The position numbers were made by a program, and so were the translations under genes. Below are positions 35,867-44,790 of a stretch of 64,000 bases of DNA, piece by piece (positions within the stretch are counted from its first letter, which is position 1; each line of letters starts with the position of its first letter). Source of the stretch: Glycomyces sp. NRRL B-16210 (GTDB lineage Bacteria > Actinomycetota > Actinomycetes > Mycobacteriales > Micromonosporaceae). Under the pieces are notes generated by a model. It worked only from the letters and a program-made list of their open reading frames with translations, searched no databases and was not told where the DNA came from. Location of the stretch: assembly GCF_000719515.1 (NCBI RefSeq), contig NZ_JOGR01000011.1, forward strand, positions 62,001 through 126,000, read 5' to 3'.

Positions 35867-37942
35867 ATGCAATCCCCATCCGATCGCCGTCGTCTGCCGC
35901 TGTTCGCCCCCCACGGGGGCGGACGCTCGGCGATGACCTGCGCCTTCCGCTGCGGCAACGCCTGTAGCCACCCGGTGCCGAACACCTCGGAGAACCCCTA
36001 CCTCGGCGACCTCATCGCGCAGGCCGTCTCCCGCCGCTCCCTGCTGCGCAGCGGCGTGGTCGTCTCGGCGGCCGTCGGCGCCGCCGGGATCTTCGCGGCT
36101 CCCGCCGTCGCCGGTGACGTCGAGTCCCCCGCCGGTTCGGCGCACCGCAACCGGGCCCCGAAGGGCCTGGACTTCGACGTGGTCGCGCCGAACCGCGACG
36201 ACAAGGTGACCATTCCCAAGGGCTACGAGCAGCATGTGGTCATCGCCTGGGGCGACCCGGTCCTGAAGGGCGCGCCGAAGTTCGACGCCGACGCGCAGAC
36301 CGCTGCGGCGCAGGCGAAGCAGTTCGGTTACAACAACGACTACGTCGCGCTGCTGCCGCACCCGAAGAGCCGCCGCAAGCGGGTGCTCGTGGTCAACCAC
36401 GAGTACACCGACGAGCCGCTGATGTTCCCTGGATACGACGGTGCCGCGCCAACGCGCGAGCAGGTCGAGATCGCTTGGGCCGCACACGGGCTCACCGTGA
36501 TCGCGGTGGACGAGAACAGCCGCACCGGCGCCCTCGTGCCTGACGTCAAGGACAAGTTGAACCGGCGCATCACCGTCTCCACGCCGTTCACGGTGACCGG
36601 GCCGGCGGCCGGGTCGGACCTGTTGAAGACCAGTGCGGACCGCAAGGGCACCAAGGTGCTCGGGACGCTGAACAACTGCGCCGGCGGCACCACCCCTTGG
36701 GGGACGGTGCTTTCGGGCGAGGAGAACTTCAACCAGTACTTCGCGAACGCCGCGAACGTCACGGACCCGACCGTGCAGGCCCGCTTGGCGCGCTACGGTT
36801 TCGTCGGCGAGGCGAGCCAGCGCCGGTGGGAGGAGTTCGACCCGCGCTTCGACCTCGTGCAGGAGCCCAACGAGCCGAACCGTCACGGCTGGATCGTGGA
36901 GGTCGACCCGAACGACCCGGATTGGGCGCCGCGCAAGCGGACCGCGTTGGGGCGCTTCAAGCATGAGGGCGCGAACGTGCGCTTGTCGCGCGACGGTCGG
37001 GCCGTGGCGTACATGGGCGACGACGAGCGGTTCGACTACCTGTACAAGTTCGTGTCGGACAAGAAGATGAAGACCGGCAGCGGCAAGAAGGCGCGCGACC
37101 ACAACCGGACGCTGCTCGACGAGGGCACGCTGTACGTCGCGAAGTTCACCGGCGACAGCCCGGCCGAGGAGATCGACGGGACCGGGAAGCTGCCGAAGGA
37201 CGGGAAGTTCGACGGGTCCGGCGAGTGGATCAAGCTGGCCAAGGGCAAGAAGTCGTACGTGCCGGGTATGACCGCCGACGAGGTGTACGTGTTCACGCGC
37301 CTCGCGGGCGACAAGGTCGGGGCCACGAAGCTGGACCGGCCCGAGGATGTGGAGACGAGTCCGAAGAGCGGCAAGCTGTACATCGCGCTGACCAACAACA
37401 CCGCGCGCGGCACCGGCTCGAACCCCGGGGCCGATGAGATGAACCCGCGCAACGAGAACAAGCACGGGCACGTCATCGAGCTGACCGAGAAGCACGACGA
37501 CCCGACCGCGCTGAAGTTCGGCTGGAACGTGCTGCTGGTCTGCGGCGACCCGGAGGACGAGGGGACCTACTTCGGCGGGTTCCCCAAGGACCAGGTCAGC
37601 CCGATCTCGTGCCCGGACAACGTGGCGTTCGACCCGTACGGGAACCTGTGGATCTCGACGGACGGGAACGCGTTGGGCACCAACGACGGTCTGTTCGCGG
37701 TGCCGCTGGAGGGCTCGAACCGCGGCCAGGTGAAGCAGTTCCTGACGGTGCCGATCGGCGCGGAGACCTGCGGGCCGGTGGTGGAGGAGCGGCACGTCCT
37801 GGTGGCGGCGCAGCACCCGGGCGAGCTGGAGGGCGCGAGCTTCGAGAACCCGCTGTCGGAGTGGCCCGACGGGCCGGGGAGCATCCCGCGTCCGGCCGTG
37901 GTCAACGTGACCCGCAAGGGCTTCGGCCGCATCGGCCGCTGA
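35867..37942 (+). CDS. phoX: PhoX family alkaline phosphatase
   Basis: A protein of 691 residues, ATG 35867 with GGAG five bases upstream (GTG 35864 possible). A Tat signal is present though internal: SRRSLLRSGVVVSAAVGAAG near residues 55-75, ending AAPAVAGD; about 50 residues with two Cys precede it, common in PhoX. The six-bladed propeller shows VNHEYTDEPLMF, GTLNNCAGGTTPWGT, LSGEENFNQYF (Glu ligand), RHGWIVEVDP, KRTALGRFKHEGA, DDERFDYLYKF, RPEDVET and CPDNVAFDPYGNLW, all metal-site motifs. Exported folded by Tat; releases phosphate from organic phosphates using Fe/Ca. Probably phosphate-regulated. Confidence 0.92.
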   Translation: MQSPSDRRRLPLFAPHGGGRSAMTCAFRCGNACSHPVPNTSENPYLGDLIAQAVSRRSLLRSGVVVSAAVGAAGIFAAPAVAGDVESPAGSAHRNRAPKGLDFDVVAPNRDDKVTIPKGYEQHVVIAWGDPVLKGAPKFDADAQTAAAQAKQFGYNNDYVALLPHPKSRRKRVLVVNHEYTDEPLMFPGYDGAAPTREQVEIAWAAHGLTVIAVDENSRTGALVPDVKDKLNRRITVSTPFTVTGPAAGSDLLKTSADRKGTKVLGTLNNCAGGTTPWGTVLSGEENFNQYFANAANVTDPTVQARLARYGFVGEASQRRWEEFDPRFDLVQEPNEPNRHGWIVEVDPNDPDWAPRKRTALGRFKHEGANVRLSRDGRAVAYMGDDERFDYLYKFVSDKKMKTGSGKKARDHNRTLLDEGTLYVAKFTGDSPAEEIDGTGKLPKDGKFDGSGEWIKLAKGKKSYVPGMTADEVYVFTRLAGDKVGATKLDRPEDVETSPKSGKLYIALTNNTARGTGSNPGADEMNPRNENKHGHVIELTEKHDDPTALKFGWNVLLVCGDPEDEGTYFGGFPKDQVSPISCPDNVAFDPYGNLWISTDGNALGTNDGLFAVPLEGSNRGQVKQFLTVPIGAETCGPVVEERHVLVAAQHPGELEGASFENPLSEWPDGPGSIPRPAVVNVTRKGFGRIGR

Positions 37943-37957
37943 GGGCATTCCTGAGGG

Positions 37958-37990
37958 AGCGGGGCGAGGGGGGACCCTCGTCCCGCTTTA
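37958..37990. terminator. Terminator between convergent phoX and alpha-hydroxyacid dehydrogenase genes
   Basis: AGCGGGGCGAGGG (37958-37970), loop GGGA, then CCCTCGTCCCGCT (37975-37987) with a single G-T pair, followed by TTTA. Strong stem at the end of the phoX transcript. Confidence 0.8.
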
Positions 37991-38043
37991 CGCTTCCGTT
38001 GACCGTGCCGACGTGCCGACCCGTTTCCGAGCGGCCTTGCGGC

Positions 38044-39282
38044 TCAACGCGTCCGGGGGACCAGGCGCTGGAGCTGCGTCACGTGGGCGGGTTCGAGTTC
38101 CTCGAGCGAGGCGACGCCGAGCAGCTTCATGGTGCGCACGACCTCTTCGCGCAGGATCGCGATCGTCCGGTCGACGCCTTGGCGCCCGCCCGCCATGAGC
38201 CCGTAGAGGTAGGCGCGGCCGATCATCGTGAACCGGGCGCCGAGGGCCACGGCCGCAACCACATCGGCCCCGGACATGATCCCGGTGTCGAGGTGCACTT
38301 CGGTGTCGCGCCCGACCTCCCGCACCACTTCGGGGAGGAGGTGGAACGGGATCGGAGCGCGGTCGAGTTGGCGCCCACCGTGGTTCGAGAGGGTGATGCC
38401 GTCCACGCCCAGGTCGGCGAGGCGCTTGGCGTCGGCGACGGTCTGGACGCCCTTGACCACGAGCTTGCCGGGCCACTGCTCCTTGATCCAGGCGAGGTCG
38501 GCGTAGTTCACCGTGGGGTCGAACATCGACTCCAGGAGTTCGGCGACGGTGCCGGGCCAGCGGCTCAGCGAGGCGAACGCGAGCGGCTCGGTGGTGAGCA
38601 TGTCGAACCACCAGTTCGGGTGCCGCGCCATGTCGAACAGCGTCTTGGCCGTCAGCTGCGGCGGGATGGCGAAGCCGTTGCGCTTGTCCCGCAGGCGGGC
38701 TCCGGCCACCGGAACGTCCACAGTGACCAGAAGCGTGTCGAACCCGGCCGCGGCGGCGCGGTCGACCAGGGCCATGGACCGGTCGCGGTCCTTCCACATG
38801 TACAACTGGAACCAGTTGCGCCCCTTGGGGCCTCCCGCTTCGGCCACGTCCTCGATCGGGGTGGTGCCCATCGTCGAGAGCGCGAACGGGATGCCCGCCG
38901 CGGCGGCGGCCGCGGCACCGGCCCGCTCGCCTTCGGTGTGCATCATCCGCGTGAACCCGGTGGGGGCGATGCCGAACGGCAGTTCGGTGTGGCGGCCGAG
39001 CACGTCCCAACCAGTGTCTATTTTAGAGACATCGCGCAGGATCGCGGGATGGAACTCGACGTCCTGGAACGCCTGGCGGGCGCGGGCGAGGGAGAGCTCG
39101 GCCTCGGCCGCGCCCTCGACGTAGTCGAACGCCGCGCGGGGGGTGCGGCGCTTCGCGATGGTGCGGAGGTCGGCGACGGTGAGCGCGGCGGCGAGGCGGC
39201 GGCGCTTGGCGTTCCACTCGGGCCGCTTGAACCGCACGAGCGGCAGCACGTCCTTGGGTCGCGGGAACTGGCGGCGGGTCAT
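38044..39282 (-). CDS. lldD: FMN-dependent alpha-hydroxyacid dehydrogenase (L-lactate dehydrogenase-like)
   Basis: A protein of 412 residues, start ATG 39282 with GGAGG upstream. The TIM-barrel FMN motifs are complete: FDYVEGAAEAELSL, GIAPTGFTRMMHTEGE, FALSTMGTTPIEDVA, NWFQLYMWKDRD, TVDVPVAGARLRDKRNG, LVVKGVQTVADAKR (FMN Lys), ITLSNHGGRQLDRAP (catalytic His in SNHGGRQ), LDTGIMSGADVVAAVALGA and IGRAYLYGLMAGGR. It oxidises L-2-hydroxyacids, most likely L-lactate, to the 2-oxoacid. The length and the insert around residues 190-215 resemble lldD2-type actinobacterial enzymes. Divergent from the GH2 gene (163 bp). Confidence 0.88.
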   Translation of the reverse strand: MTRRQFPRPKDVLPLVRFKRPEWNAKRRRLAAALTVADLRTIAKRRTPRAAFDYVEGAAEAELSLARARQAFQDVEFHPAILRDVSKIDTGWDVLGRHTELPFGIAPTGFTRMMHTEGERAGAAAAAAAGIPFALSTMGTTPIEDVAEAGGPKGRNWFQLYMWKDRDRSMALVDRAAAAGFDTLLVTVDVPVAGARLRDKRNGFAIPPQLTAKTLFDMARHPNWWFDMLTTEPLAFASLSRWPGTVAELLESMFDPTVNYADLAWIKEQWPGKLVVKGVQTVADAKRLADLGVDGITLSNHGGRQLDRAPIPFHLLPEVVREVGRDTEVHLDTGIMSGADVVAAVALGARFTMIGRAYLYGLMAGGRQGVDRTIAILREEVVRTMKLLGVASLEELEPAHVTQLQRLVPRTR

Positions 39283-39389
39283 GTGGTCCTCCAACGGGAA
39301 GCGAGCGAACCGCGGGTCGCGGCGACCGCCGGGCCGATCCGCTGGACGGAACGGTACCCCGGAGGACGACCCCGCCTCTACGAGGCGTC

Positions 39390-39403
39390 TGTAAACGCTT
39401 GCT
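39390..39403. promoter_or_regulatory. LacI-type operator-like site upstream of the GH2 gene
   Basis: TGTAAACGCTTGCT closely resembles the LacI-family consensus TGNAANCGNTNNCA. It lies 43 bp upstream of the GH2 start codon in the divergent region shared with lldD. No LacI gene is in the window; a distant regulator is implied. Confidence 0.5.
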
Positions 39404-39445
39404 AGTCTCGGAGGCCAGTATGCCATCGCTTTCGAGGAGGCGGCC

Positions 39446-41155
39446 ATGACCCGAAGGTTCGTCCGCCATGAACGGCGCCCGGTCACCGCGCTCGACGGGA
39501 TCTGGGACTTCGCGTTCCTCGGCGACGCCGACCCCGACCGGATCACGCGCGCCTCCCTGGTCTTCGACGAGGTCATGGCCGTGCCCGGCAGCTTCGACGC
39601 GACCCCCGCCCACGCGGGGCGCCGCGGCCTGGCCGCCTACCGCACCCGCGTCGCGGTCGAGCGGCCGGGACGCCACCGGCTCGTCTTCGAAGCGGTCCAC
39701 CACTGGTGCCGCGTGCTCTGGAACGGGCGGCCCTTGCGCGACCACGCCGGGGGCTTCACCCGCTTCAGCGCTGACATCGAGCACGCCGAAGCCGGGACCG
39801 CCGAGGTGATCGTGCTGGTCGACAACCGGTTCGACGACGCGCGCACGCTCCTGCACCAGGAGCACTTCGACTGGTACCACTTCGGCGGCATCACCCGCAG
39901 CGTCGAACTGCACCGCCTGGGGGACCTGTGGATCGACCGGTTGCAAATCTCCACTGAGGACATCGAGGAGCGGCGGGTCGCGCTGCGCCTCGACGTCGGG
40001 GCGACCGCGCTGGCCGAGGGCGTGCCGCTCACGGTCGAGTGGCGGGGCCGCCCGGTGCTGACCGACACCGTGGACGTCATCCCGGGTGAGCGGATCGAGC
40101 GGACCGTGACGCTGCCGGGGGCCAGGCTCTGGTCGCCCGATGACCCTGCGCTGCAAGAGGTCTCGGTGCGCCTCGGCGACGACGACGTGCGCGAGCGGAT
40201 CGGCCTGCGCGAGATCACCACAGGCGGCGGGCGCCTCGCGGTCAACGGCGAGGCGGTGACGCTGCTGGGCTTCAACCGGCACGAGTCGCACCCGCAGTTC
40301 GGGCACGCGCAGCCCGAGGCGCTGCTGGTCGCCGACGTGCAGCAGATCCGCGACCTCGGCTGCAACTTCATCCGCGGCAGCCACTACCCGCAGGACCCGC
40401 TGTTCCTCGACCTGTGCGACGAGGCGGGCATCCTCGTGTGGAGCGAGTCGGTCGGGTGGCAGTACCCGGTCGAGCGGATGACCGACCCGGCGTTCGTCGC
40501 CGAGCAGCTCGACCACATCGACGAGATGGTCGACGCCGCCGTGAACCACCCTTCGGTGGTGATGTGGGGCGTGCTCAACGAATGCCCCAGCGAGGTGCCC
40601 GAATGCCGCCCGGTCTACGAGCGGCTGCTGGGGCGGCTCAAGGAGAGCGACGCGAGTCGGCCGGTGACGTACGCGTCCTTCAAGATCTATGAGGATCTGT
40701 GCCTGGACCTGGTGGACGTGGTCGCCGTGAACACGTATCCGGGCTGGTACTTCGGCGGCGTCGAGGACATCCCGGCAGAGCTCGACCGCATCGCCGCGCA
40801 CGTGGACGCGGCCGGGCACGCCGAGAAGCCGCTGATCATCTCGGAGATCGGCGCGGGGGCGGTGCCGGGGTGGAACGACGCCAATAACGGGCACTGGACC
40901 GAGGAGTACCAGACGGCGCTGCTGGAGAAGGTGGTGCGGCATGTTCTTGAGGGGCAGGACCGGATCACGGGCCTGGGGATCTGGGTGCTGGGCGACTTCC
41001 GCAGTACCGAGTACAGGGAGATGCTGCTCAAGCGGCCGCGGAGCATCAACGACAAGGGAGTGGTGGACGAGTACCGCCGCCCGAAGCAGGCGTATGCGGC
41101 GGTGAGGAGCTTGTTCGGTGAGGCTGGTAGGAGGGCGCGGCAGAGCAGGCGATAG
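39446..41155 (+). CDS. GH2 family glycoside hydrolase (beta-galactosidase/beta-glucuronidase-like)
   Basis: A protein of 569 residues. Order: jelly-roll sugar-binding domain (FDATPAHAGRRGLAAYRTRV, HWCRVLWNGRPL), immunoglobulin-like domain (about 175-265), and TIM barrel from GGGRLAVNGEAVTLLGFNRH. Catalytic acid/base Glu is in MWGVLNECPSE and the nucleophile Glu in IISEIGAG. Length and the motif FNRHESHP followed by FIRGSHYPQDPLFLDLCDEA fit the beta-glucuronidase-sized GH2 group rather than long LacZ. No signal peptide. A LacI-type site upstream suggests sugar control. Exact substrate unresolved. Confidence 0.88.
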   Translation: MTRRFVRHERRPVTALDGIWDFAFLGDADPDRITRASLVFDEVMAVPGSFDATPAHAGRRGLAAYRTRVAVERPGRHRLVFEAVHHWCRVLWNGRPLRDHAGGFTRFSADIEHAEAGTAEVIVLVDNRFDDARTLLHQEHFDWYHFGGITRSVELHRLGDLWIDRLQISTEDIEERRVALRLDVGATALAEGVPLTVEWRGRPVLTDTVDVIPGERIERTVTLPGARLWSPDDPALQEVSVRLGDDDVRERIGLREITTGGGRLAVNGEAVTLLGFNRHESHPQFGHAQPEALLVADVQQIRDLGCNFIRGSHYPQDPLFLDLCDEAGILVWSESVGWQYPVERMTDPAFVAEQLDHIDEMVDAAVNHPSVVMWGVLNECPSEVPECRPVYERLLGRLKESDASRPVTYASFKIYEDLCLDLVDVVAVNTYPGWYFGGVEDIPAELDRIAAHVDAAGHAEKPLIISEIGAGAVPGWNDANNGHWTEEYQTALLEKVVRHVLEGQDRITGLGIWVLGDFRSTEYREMLLKRPRSINDKGVVDEYRRPKQAYAAVRSLFGEAGRRARQSRR

Positions 41156-42590
41156 GAACCTTCGCCGATGCCCGATGCCCGATGCCCGATGCCCGATGCC
41201 CGATGCCCGATGCCCGATGGCTGGCGGTGGACCCCGACCGCGCTAACGGCCGATGGCTGACGCCCGACCCCGCCCCCAACCGCACTGACGGCGGATCCCC
41301 GACCCCGCTAACGGCCGATGGCCGGCGGTGGGCCCCTTCCTCCCGACCGCGCTTACTGCGGACCGCGGACTGCGGACGGCTGGGCTGACGGTCGGCGACT
41401 GACCCTTGACCCCGACCGCGCTGACGGCCGGTGGCCGACCTCCGACCTTGACCGCGCTGACGACTGACGGCTTACCCCCGCTCCGACCGCCGACCGCCGA
41501 CCGTCGACTGCCGGCGGCTGCCCCTGACCGCGTTGACGGTCGACGGTCGGCTGCTGACCTCTGCCCCCCGACCGCGCTGACCGCTGACCGCGGACGGCTG
41601 GGCTGGCGGCCGGCGGCTGCCGCCCGACCCCGCCCCCCGATCGTGCTGACGGCGGACCGCCGACTGCGCTAACGGCCGATGGCCGGCGGCCGACCTCCGA
41701 CTCTGGCCGCGCTGGCGACTGCTCCGACCGCGCGAACTGCTGACTGCCGACCGCGCTAACGGTCGGCGATGGCCGACGGCTGGCGGCGGACCCCTGGCCG
41801 CGCTTACGGCCGATGGTTGGCTACTGACCTCCGACTCTGACCACGCCGACGGCTGACGGCTTACCCCGACCCTGACCGCACTGGCACCCGACCTCGCTGA
41901 CGGCTGGCGGCTTACTCCTGCTCCGATCGTGCCAACTGCCGATCGCCGATCGCGGACTGCTGGCGGCTGCCTCGACCGCGCTGACGGCCGTCGGCCGGCG
42001 GCTGACCGCTGCCCCGACCGCGCTAACTGCGGACCGCCGACTGACGGCAGCCGCCCCGACCGCGTTAACGGCCGATGGTCGGCGGCTGACCTCTGCACCC
42101 CTACCGCGCTAGCTGCTGACCGCGGACCGCGACCGGTTGGGCTGACGGCCGGTGGCTGACGCCCGACCTTGACCTCGTTGACACCCGACCGCGCTGACGG
42201 CGGAGCCCTGACCGCGCTGACAGCCGGCGGGCAGCGGCTTGCCCCTGCCCGACCGCGCCGACCGCCGACCGCCAGCGGCTGCCCCGACCGCGCCGACCGT
42301 TGATCGCTGACGGCTGACCTCTGTCCCCAGGTCGCGCTAACTGCGGACTGCGGACGGCTGAGCTGACGGCCGGCGGCTGACCTCTGTCCCCCGACCGGGC
42401 TTACCGCGGACCGCGGACGGCTGGGCCGACGGCTGACGGCTGACTTCCGACCCCGCCCCGACCGCGCTAACAGCCGGCGGGCAGCGGCTTGCCCCTGCCC
42501 CGACTGCGCTGACCGCTGAGCCCCGACTCCGACAGAGCTGACCGCTGCGCGTTCGCGCTCGCTTCGGCTTCGGCTCGGTTTCGGCTTCGG
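41156..42590. repeat. 1.4-kb degenerate GC-rich repeat tract without genes
   Basis: Between the GH2 stop and the arsR promoter, variants of CCCGACCGCGCTGACGGCCG and ACGGCTGGCGGCTGACC recur dozens of times at irregular 30-60 bp spacing. The words ACCGCGCT, GACGGC and GGCGGC dominate. It begins with eight CCGATGC heptamers. Open frames here (for example on the minus strand) translate only to Ser/Arg/Gln/Pro-rich repeats and lack credible starts, so I regard the tract as non-coding. Confidence 0.7.
41165..41220 (+). repeat. Eight tandem CCGATGC heptamers
   Basis: Exact 7-bp period from 41165; the last copy ends in G instead of C. It sits ten bases after the GH2 stop, at the head of the longer degenerate tract. 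Confidence 0.9.
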
Positions 42591-42592
42591 GC

Positions 42593-42640
42593 TTGCAACC
42601 GGCTTTGCGACGAGCAATACTTAGCCTCATGGCTAAGTAT
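42593..42640 (+). promoter_or_regulatory. Leaderless arsR-type promoter with start-codon-spanning operator
   Basis: TTGCAA (42593-42598), 17-bp spacer, AATACT (42616-42621), placing the transcription start at or next to the ATG at 42629. A perfect inverted repeat, ATACTTAGCC (42617-42626), TCAT, GGCTAAGTAT (42631-42640), covers the -10 box and the first codons. No Shine-Dalgarno precedes the ATG. This is a self-repression arrangement for the ArsR-type regulator. Confidence 0.7.
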
Positions 42641-42964
42641 CTGGAGGAGCTCGACGGCGTCTTCGTCGCGCTCGCCGACCCCACCCGGCGCGAGGTCGTC
42701 CGCCGCCTCGGGCGCGGCCCGCAGAGCGTCGGCGACCTCGCCCGCGAGTTCCCGATGGCCCTCCCCTCGTTCATGAAACACGTGCGGACCCTGGAGGCGA
42801 ACGGCCTCATCCGCACCGTCAAGACCGGCCGGGTGCGCACCTGCGTGCTCCACCGCGACCGCCTCGCCGTCCTCGACGACTGGCTCGCCGAGCAGCGGCG
42901 CATCTGGGAAGAGCGGACCGACCGGCTCGAACGTTTCGTCACCGAATCTACGGAGGAACCATGA
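42629..42964 (+). CDS. ArsR-family transcriptional regulator (SRPBCC-linked type)
   Basis: A protein of 111 residues with the winged helix-turn-helix FVALADPTRREVVRRLGRGP, SVGDLAREFPMALPSFMKHV and LIRTVKTGRVRTCVLH wing. It has no metal-binding Cys pair, so it is the non-metal type that partners SRPBCC/AHSA1 proteins. Its stop overlaps the start of the SRPBCC gene (ATGA). The mRNA appears leaderless and an operator palindrome overlaps the start codon, indicating autorepression of the three-gene operon. Confidence 0.88.
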   Translation: MAKYLEELDGVFVALADPTRREVVRRLGRGPQSVGDLAREFPMALPSFMKHVRTLEANGLIRTVKTGRVRTCVLHRDRLAVLDDWLAEQRRIWEERTDRLERFVTESTEEP

Positions 42965-43437
42965 AACCCGACCTCGACCTGGCCCTGGAACGGGTCATCC
43001 GCGCGCCGCGCGACCTCGTGTGGCGGGCCTGGACCGACCCCTCCCGCTTCGCGCAGTGGTGGCTCCCGGCGCCGATGTCCTGCCGCGTCGACCGCCTGGA
43101 GGTCCGGCCCGGCGGCGCCATGGTGACGCGCATGAGCGAGGACGGCGAGCTGTTCGTCCCGCACATGGACGCCGCCTTCCTCGTCGTGGATGAACTCGAG
43201 CGGATCGTGTTCACCAACGCGATTGACGGCGACTGGCGCCCGTCCAGCCCTCAGCCGGTCGCGATGACCGCCGAGATCACCATGGCCGACCACCCGGACG
43301 GCACCGCCTACCGGGCCCTCGTGCGCCACGGCGACCCGGCCTCGCGCGACCGCCACGAGGAGCTCGGCTTCTTCGACGGCTGGGGCACGGTCACCGCCCA
43401 ACTCGCCGGGATAGCCGAACGGGAGGCGGCGCGATGA
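42961..43437 (+). CDS. SRPBCC (AHSA1-like) domain protein
   Basis: A protein of 158 residues: LALERVIRAPRDLVWRAWTD, FAQWWLP, and the closing helix DGWGTVTAQLAGIAERE are the standard AHSA1/START-like features around a hydrophobic cavity. It overlaps arsR upstream and the DHFR-like gene downstream (ATGA, 43434-43437). ArsR-SRPBCC-DHFR cassettes are common in actinobacteria; ligand and function are unknown. Confidence 0.88.
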   Translation: MKPDLDLALERVIRAPRDLVWRAWTDPSRFAQWWLPAPMSCRVDRLEVRPGGAMVTRMSEDGELFVPHMDAAFLVVDELERIVFTNAIDGDWRPSSPQPVAMTAEITMADHPDGTAYRALVRHGDPASRDRHEELGFFDGWGTVTAQLAGIAEREAAR

Positions 43438-44058
43438 GACTCGCACTCACCGAGTTCACGACCCTGGACGGGGTCTGCCAGGGGCCCGGCTCGCCCACGG
43501 AGGACACGAGCGACGGCTTCACCCGCGGCGGTTGGCTCGTGCCGCACATCGACGAACTGTTCGTGCAACGCCTCCGAATGGCTCGACCTCGCCGACGGCC
43601 TGCTGCTCGGACGGCGCACCTACGAGGCGTTCGCCCGCGACTGGCCGCAGATCACCGACCCGGACGACCCGTTCACCGAGCGGATGAACTCGCTGCCGAA
43701 GTACGTCGTCACCAACACGCTCACCGAAGGGACCTGGAACCCCACGACCGTCCTGGCCGGAGACCCGGTCGAGACGGTCGCCGCGCTCAAGGCACGGCCG
43801 GGGCGGGAACTTCAGATCCACGGCAGTGCGCGCCTGGGCAACGCGCTGCTGGCCGCGGGGCTGGTCGACACGCTCCGGCTCGTCGTGGCCCCGACTGTGG
43901 CAGGTGAAGGCAGGCGCTTGCTGGAACACCCGGGCGACCTGGTCGGACTCCGGCTCGCGCACTACGAAGCGACTCCGAGCGGCCTGCTCCTGCTCCAATA
44001 CGAAACGACCGGAGCCGCACCGGTGGCGGCCTACGAAGGCGTCACCGACTTCGTCTAG
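43434..44058 (+). pseudogene. Frameshifted DHFR-family protein gene
   Basis: The gene starts MRLALTEFTTLDGVCQGPGS and stays in frame to about 43565 (HIDELFVQR). The expected continuation SEWLDLADGLLLGRRTYEAF and then KYVVTNTL, QIHGSARLGNALL and APTVAGEGRRLLE lies in the +1 frame to 44058. One extra C in CGCCTCC near 43570-43575 would explain the shift. Without it the product would be about 207 residues, a full RibD-C/DHFR-like protein. Either a real inactivating mutation or a sequencing error. Third gene of the arsR operon. Confidence 0.75.
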
Positions 44059-44105
44059 CGGACCGGCGGCAACTGGCGGCCAGCGCCGCCTGGCGATTGA
44101 CTTTG

Positions 44106-44153
44106 CCTGACGGCCTGACGGCCTGACGGCCTGACGGCCTGACGGCCTGACGG
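44106..44153 (+). repeat. Six tandem CCTGACGG octamers
   Basis: Exact 8-bp period over 48 bp in the gap between the DHFR-like pseudogene and the convergent DinB gene, no other feature seen there. Confidence 0.9.
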
Positions 44154-44247
44154 CCTCGACCGTGAACCGGCCCCGCCGGATGACCGACTGCCGGGTGACG
44201 GACTCCGACTGAGGACCGGCTCTGCCTGCGAAGGCGACGGAACTCCT

Positions 44248-44790
44248 TCACTGTCCGACCCGTCCATCGATGCGTTCGCGCAGAAGGTCGGCATGGCCGT
44301 TGTGCCGCGCGTACTCCTCGATCATGTGGAAGGCGACCCAACGCAGCGTCAGGCGGCCGGCCCTGTGCCGGTTGGGCATCGACACCGCTTCGAGGCTCGG
44401 CGCTTCGGCGATCAGTCGGTCGGCGAACTCGGTCTCGGCCTCCCAGGCCTGCCACGCCTCGGCGACGCAGGCCGGATCGGCGACCGCACCGTCGAAGTCG
44501 GCATCGGGCTCGACCTCCGAGCAGTACAGGTAGGGGGCGTCCATTCCGGCCAGTCCCCGCCGGAACCAGCCGTGCTCGACCTCGGCCAGGTGCCGCACCA
44601 GCCCGAGCAGGGACATCGTTGACGGCGGAACCGCGCGGGAAGCGAGCTGCTCGGGTTCGAGCCCCGAGCACTTGAGCCGCAGGGTCTCCCGTTGCCAGCG
44701 CAGGAATCCGAGCAGGGTGGCCCTCTCGTCGCCCTCGCCGGGCGCCATGATGCGCGGATCGAGTTCGGGTTCGGTGAACTTGTTGGTCAT
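44248..44790 (-). CDS. DinB-family (DUF664) protein
   Basis: A protein of 180 residues, start ATG 44790 with GAAGGA upstream. The DinB four-helix bundle is evident: ATLLGFLRWQRETLRLKCSG, LLGLVRHLAEVEHGWFRRGL (first His ligand region) and LRWVAFHMIEEYARHNGHAD (His ligands), plus LEPEQLASRAVPPSTMSLLG. These are metal-binding putative thiol S-transferases; in actinobacteria some use mycothiol. Monocistronic, convergent with the arsR operon. Confidence 0.88.
   Translation of the reverse strand: MTNKFTEPELDPRIMAPGEGDERATLLGFLRWQRETLRLKCSGLEPEQLASRAVPPSTMSLLGLVRHLAEVEHGWFRRGLAGMDAPYLYCSEVEPDADFDGAVADPACVAEAWQAWEAETEFADRLIAEAPSLEAVSMPNRHRAGRLTLRWVAFHMIEEYARHNGHADLLRERIDGRVGQ

Noticed and set aside
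41472..42617. Minus-strand open frame in the 1.4-kb repeat tract
   Set aside because: It translates only to Ser/Arg/Gln/Val repeats (QRSAVS and similar), has no ribosome-binding site, and all frames are open by repetition.
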